From NCBI GenBank assembly GCA_902495455.1, contig CABUXJ010000025.1:1-36358 (forward strand): a stretch of 36,358 nucleotides of DNA, in the 5' to 3' direction. The DNA comes from an uncultured Prevotella sp. Lineage in GTDB: Bacteria > Bacteroidota > Bacteroidia > Bacteroidales > Bacteroidaceae. The notes beneath the pieces are model-generated. The model was given only the letters and a program-made list of their open reading frames with translations. It searched no databases and had not been told where the DNA came from. The position numbers were made by a program, and so were the translations under genes. Shown one piece after another: positions 33,755-36,358 of the stretch (its first letter is position 1; every line of letters starts with the position of its first letter).

Positions 33755-33808
33755 ACTTCTTTTGTTTATGTTCTCTTCATGTTGCGCGTGAGACGCTACC
33801 GAATAACG

Positions 33809-35500
33809 TTATCTGATGACGACCTTCTTGCCGTTGATGACATATACGCCCTTGTCAAGTCTGCCGACAGCATCCTTGTCCGCGTCCTTCAGGAGAAGCG
33901 TTCCGCTGATGGTGCTGACATTGACCCGGCCACCTCCGTCTGCGCCGATGGCGGCGATGATGTCTGTACGGCCGGCTGAGGTGAATGTCTTTGAGAATTT
34001 GTCAAAAGCCGTCGGATCGACATCAGGTGTGAGTCCGTCAGGGCGTTCGATGCCGGTGAGCGACACCGTCACTTCTGTTCCGGCATCAATGGAGACGTCG
34101 GGGATGGGGATGAGGACGATGCGTGCGTTATCGTCTTCGTCATCGGGTGTGACGGAGATTTCGTCGATGGTGAAGGCATGCACTTTCTCTTCGCCGCCGG
34201 AGATATATTTCATCTCGGCTCCGGTAAATGTGGCCAAGGTGTCCTTCTTCTCACTCAACCAGAGTTCGACACCCGTTGTCTCGTTGTCGATGACACCGTT
34301 TGCGCCGCCCACGGTGTTCCAGTCCATCATGGGGGTGTAGTTCACCTCTCTGAAGTTATACAGATAGAAGAACGAACCGAGGTTTCCTGAGCCGTTGCCG
34401 TAGGCATAGTTGCCGTCCATGTCCTTGACACTGTTGACACTGAGCGTCACCACTCCGTAGTTCGTACCGGAGGTCACCATGTCTTTCGCACGGCGCAGCT
34501 TGTTCCTGAGATCGATCTGAAGCACGTTGCCCGCCAGCGCGGTAGGCGTGATTGTCTCCGAATAGGATTCGTTAGGGTCATCAGCCTCTGTGTCTCCGTA
34601 AGTCAGCGAGACGGTGGGCTTGTTGCCATCCGACATGTTGACATCGCCGCTGAATGTCAGTGAGATTATTCCGGAGTTGTTGTCGTTCCTGTAGTATGAC
34701 AGGAAGTTCGTCATGGCAGGGTTTCCGTCGGGCGTGTTGGTCGAACTTACGATTTGCAGCGGCATGGCGCCGGCCTTGTAGTTCACCTCGACGATGCCCG
34801 TGCCGTTGTAGAGTTTTGTGGCGTCGGCTGCCGGGGCGACACTGGTGAATTTGACACGGATGTTGTCACCGGCTTTCAGAAGGCCGTTCTTATAGAACTG
34901 GTTGAGCTGGTCCTTGATGTCCACACTGACATATACGCCGTGGACGTTGGCACTGATAGTCTCGACCCCGTTGCCGGCTGTCAGTTCCACCGCTCCGACA
35001 TTCACGGTCTGGTTGAACGTCAGGTTGACTATGCCGTAGCCGGCGTTGAAGACACTGCCGTCGGCGGGGTCCAGATCGCGCAGTTCGAGCGTCTCGGCCT
35101 CGGTGAGGAACTTGCAGACCATGTCGATGGAAGACATCACGAAGTTGTTGCCGATATAATAGGTCTTGCCTGCTTCGCAGTCGAATTTGAATGCCGTGTT
35201 TTGATAGTCACCGTTGTGCATCGGTTTTATGTTTTCGTCCTGTGTAGTGAACGTGGCGTCGGTGTAGACGGAATAGTTGGTCCCGCTGAGCGAGAACGTG
35301 CCGTCCGACGGAGCCGTGAACGTGCCGTAGAAGCTCTTGAGGGCATCGACATGATATGTCTCGCCATTGGCAAATATCCAGGGATCGTCTTTAGTTCCGG
35401 CACCCTCGGCATGGGCGGCCATGCTGCCAAAGACAAATGCCACGACAATCATCAGAGCGTTGAGCATCCGACTCTTGGTAGGTAAAAGTGTAGTTTGCAT
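33809..35500 (-). CDS. Secreted beta-rich protein with T9SS-type C-terminal tail
   Basis: This 563-residue exported protein has a signal peptide ending near AAHAEG (residue 32); an internal methionine at 12 could also start it. The body is beta-rich with Ig-like repeats (LDPADGSVFNAGYGIVNLTF and SGIISLTFSGDVNMSDGNKP). The C-terminus STISGTLLLKDADKDAVGRL, then DKGVYVINGKKVVIR, fits the short Bacteroidetes sorting tail. No enzyme motif is seen. It is the first gene of a leftward pair with the 1227-residue protein. A TAACTTTG core lies 76 bases upstream, and the second copy of the 610-bp dispersed repeat begins about 150 bases upstream. Function is unknown; cell-surface or matrix protein is the likely class. 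Confidence 0.82.
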   Translation of the reverse strand: MQTTLLPTKSRMLNALMIVVAFVFGSMAAHAEGAGTKDDPWIFANGETYHVDALKSFYGTFTAPSDGTFSLSGTNYSVYTDATFTTQDENIKPMHNGDYQNTAFKFDCEAGKTYYIGNNFVMSSIDMVCKFLTEAETLELRDLDPADGSVFNAGYGIVNLTFNQTVNVGAVELTAGNGVETISANVHGVYVSVDIKDQLNQFYKNGLLKAGDNIRVKFTSVAPAADATKLYNGTGIVEVNYKAGAMPLQIVSSTNTPDGNPAMTNFLSYYRNDNNSGIISLTFSGDVNMSDGNKPTVSLTYGDTEADDPNESYSETITPTALAGNVLQIDLRNKLRRAKDMVTSGTNYGVVTLSVNSVKDMDGNYAYGNGSGNLGSFFYLYNFREVNYTPMMDWNTVGGANGVIDNETTGVELWLSEKKDTLATFTGAEMKYISGGEEKVHAFTIDEISVTPDDEDDNARIVLIPIPDVSIDAGTEVTVSLTGIERPDGLTPDVDPTAFDKFSKTFTSAGRTDIIAAIGADGGGRVNVSTISGTLLLKDADKDAVGRLDKGVYVINGKKVVIR

Positions 35501-35575
35501 ACGATTGATTTATTTTTATTTAATGTTGTTATTATACAATACAGCCAACTCCTCTTTCAGTCTTTTGTATCATGG

Positions 35576-35583
35576 CAAAGTTA
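35576..35583 (-). promoter_or_regulatory. Promoter core (TAACTTTG) of the secreted-protein pair
   Basis: On the minus strand this is TAACTTTG followed by CCATG. It matches TAnnTTTG and lies 76 bases before the ATG at 35500. No TTTG is found at the -33 distance. Confidence 0.45.
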
Positions 35584-35647
35584 CTGATTATTTGTGGAAT
35601 AACGGTTGTCGCCGCTCGGTTTTTTCGATTTTTAACGAAACGTCAAA

Positions 35648-36257
35648 GCCCCCTATGGTCCCCCAAGGGGGGACACTGAGCGGGTGGAATGGCGGACGGG
35701 AAGGACGTGTAAAGGTGTGCACTACGGAAGTTTGTCAAGAATATTCTGAATTTAACGTCGATTTTCAGGCCCACTTTTGAAAATATTTCCGCCGTGTTCC
35801 CAAATTTTCAAATCTCACGAAGGTCAAAATCGGGGCTGTTTTTTGACGGAAAAACTGATATTTTTGCAACACTCTCATTCTCAGTTGTTTATGAATGGCG
35901 TCAGCTCTCCTTCTCCTTGGGGAGGGCCGGGGTGGGGCCCCGCGAGGCCCTCCCGGCCCTGCAACGGGGCTGCTATTGCCTTGCAACGGCGGCCCCGTTG
36001 CAACATGACGGCGTGCTCGTTGCAACCCCGCGGGGGCCCCGTTGCTCGACAAAACCCTTTTTTGACCTCAAAATAGCAATCAAAAAACCGCCAACTTTTG
36101 CAAAAATTGAAAGCCGTAAAGCCCTTAAAGGGTCGTTTTAAGCCGCAGGTCTCTCCTCTTTGGGGGAGCCGGAGGGGCCCGTCGAGTCCTTTAAGGCCCT
36201 TATTGCTCATGAAAACGCAAATCTTCGGGCGTTTTCCTGAACACTGTTTTGTAAACA
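35648..36257. repeat. 610-bp dispersed structured repeat, copy B
   Basis: This is the second full copy of the element at 6337-6950, same orientation, nearly the same length, alignable throughout with many substitutions and small indels. Conserved blocks are GACACTGAGCGGGTGGA, TTTGTCAAGAATATTCTGAA, TCTCACGAAGGTCAAAATCG, TTTATGAATGGCGTCAGCTC, the GCAACG core and GAAAACGCAAATCTT near the end. As in copy A, it begins about 150 bases upstream of a leftward gene for an exported protein. Frames across it are repetitive by-products. Confidence 0.8.
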
Positions 36258-36310
36258 TATATCATATTGACAACTCTCAAGCCCACCTCAAACCCACCCC
36301 AAGCCCACCT

Positions 36311-36343
36311 AACACCCACCCCAACCCTCCCGAAGGGAGGGAG
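36311..36343. repeat. Second copy of the CCCTCCC-GAA-GGGAGGG palindrome
   Basis: The palindrome at 36325-36341 with flank ACCCACCCCAA equals the element at 26083-26115. Degenerate AAGCCCACC/AACCCACC units precede it. It ends 15 bases before the window edge. Confidence 0.7.
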
Positions 36344-36358
36344 CCGGATATGCTTTAA

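Noticed and set aside
1..36358. tRNA or rRNA genes
   Set aside because: No cloverleaf-like segments with a TTCGANNC-type arm in proper context were noticed in the gaps; a dedicated search was not possible.

Overview
The window looks like chromosomal DNA from a member of the Bacteroidales, most likely Prevotella-like. The evidence is: (i) recurrent promoter cores of the phylum-specific form TAnnTTTG, two with TTTG 19-20 bases upstream; (ii) secreted proteins with type IX secretion-like C-terminal tails; (iii) a DUF4842 (LruC-type) lipoprotein with an acidic surface-export signal after its lipid cysteine; and (iv) household proteins of Bacteroidetes type (IspH, TopB, MeaB). No rRNA or tRNA gene, integrase, transposase or CRISPR array was seen. 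Species-level placement is inference.

Left part (1-7000): a thiol peroxidase (bcp) and a membrane-anchored alpha/beta hydrolase read rightwards. They converge with a leftward pair of glycosyltransferases (GT4 then GT2). Upstream of the GT4 gene, a 66-bp unit carrying promoter-like sequence is tandemly repeated. Next comes a gene-free segment with a promoter core, several strong RNA hairpins and an intrinsic terminator, which I call a candidate structured RNA of about 270 nt. A leftward DUF4842 lipoprotein gene follows, with a 71-bp near-perfect palindrome beside its stop codon and the first copy of a roughly 610-bp dispersed structured repeat upstream.

Middle-left (7000-10650) is a small accessory-looking patch. 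It holds an intact AAA ATPase/DUF4143 protein behind a perfect 27-bp inverted repeat, an orphan HigA-like DNA-binding protein, an operator-like cluster of TCCAAAA/TTTTGGA half-sites over a textbook promoter, and a second ATPase/DUF4143 gene broken by one in-frame TAG.

Middle (10926-22877): a good promoter starts a long same-strand series: alpha-2-macroglobulin-like protein, DUF1573 protein, a perfect 62-bp inverted repeat, meaB, ispH, a helical protein of unknown function, a Sel1-repeat protein, and a fused YqiA-type esterase/HAD-like protein. It ends at a strong terminator. Leftward next is a 1014-residue protein with receiver domains and a PEP/pyruvate-binding ATP-grasp domain but no phosphohistidine domain.

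Right part (26000-36358): about 1 kb of repeats, then a LUD-domain protein and topB (rightward), a terminator, a mobile-type palindrome, and two leftward genes for large secreted proteins, with the second copy of the 610-bp repeat upstream of them.

The most distinctive property of the window is its density of palindromic and dispersed noncoding repeats. Similar low-complexity, repeat-like DNA also lies in frame inside household genes: IspH, the TopB linker, and possibly the receiver domain. The candidate RNA, the twin 610-bp repeats, the 62-bp palindrome, the IspH insertion and the operator cluster are the observations I would follow first.
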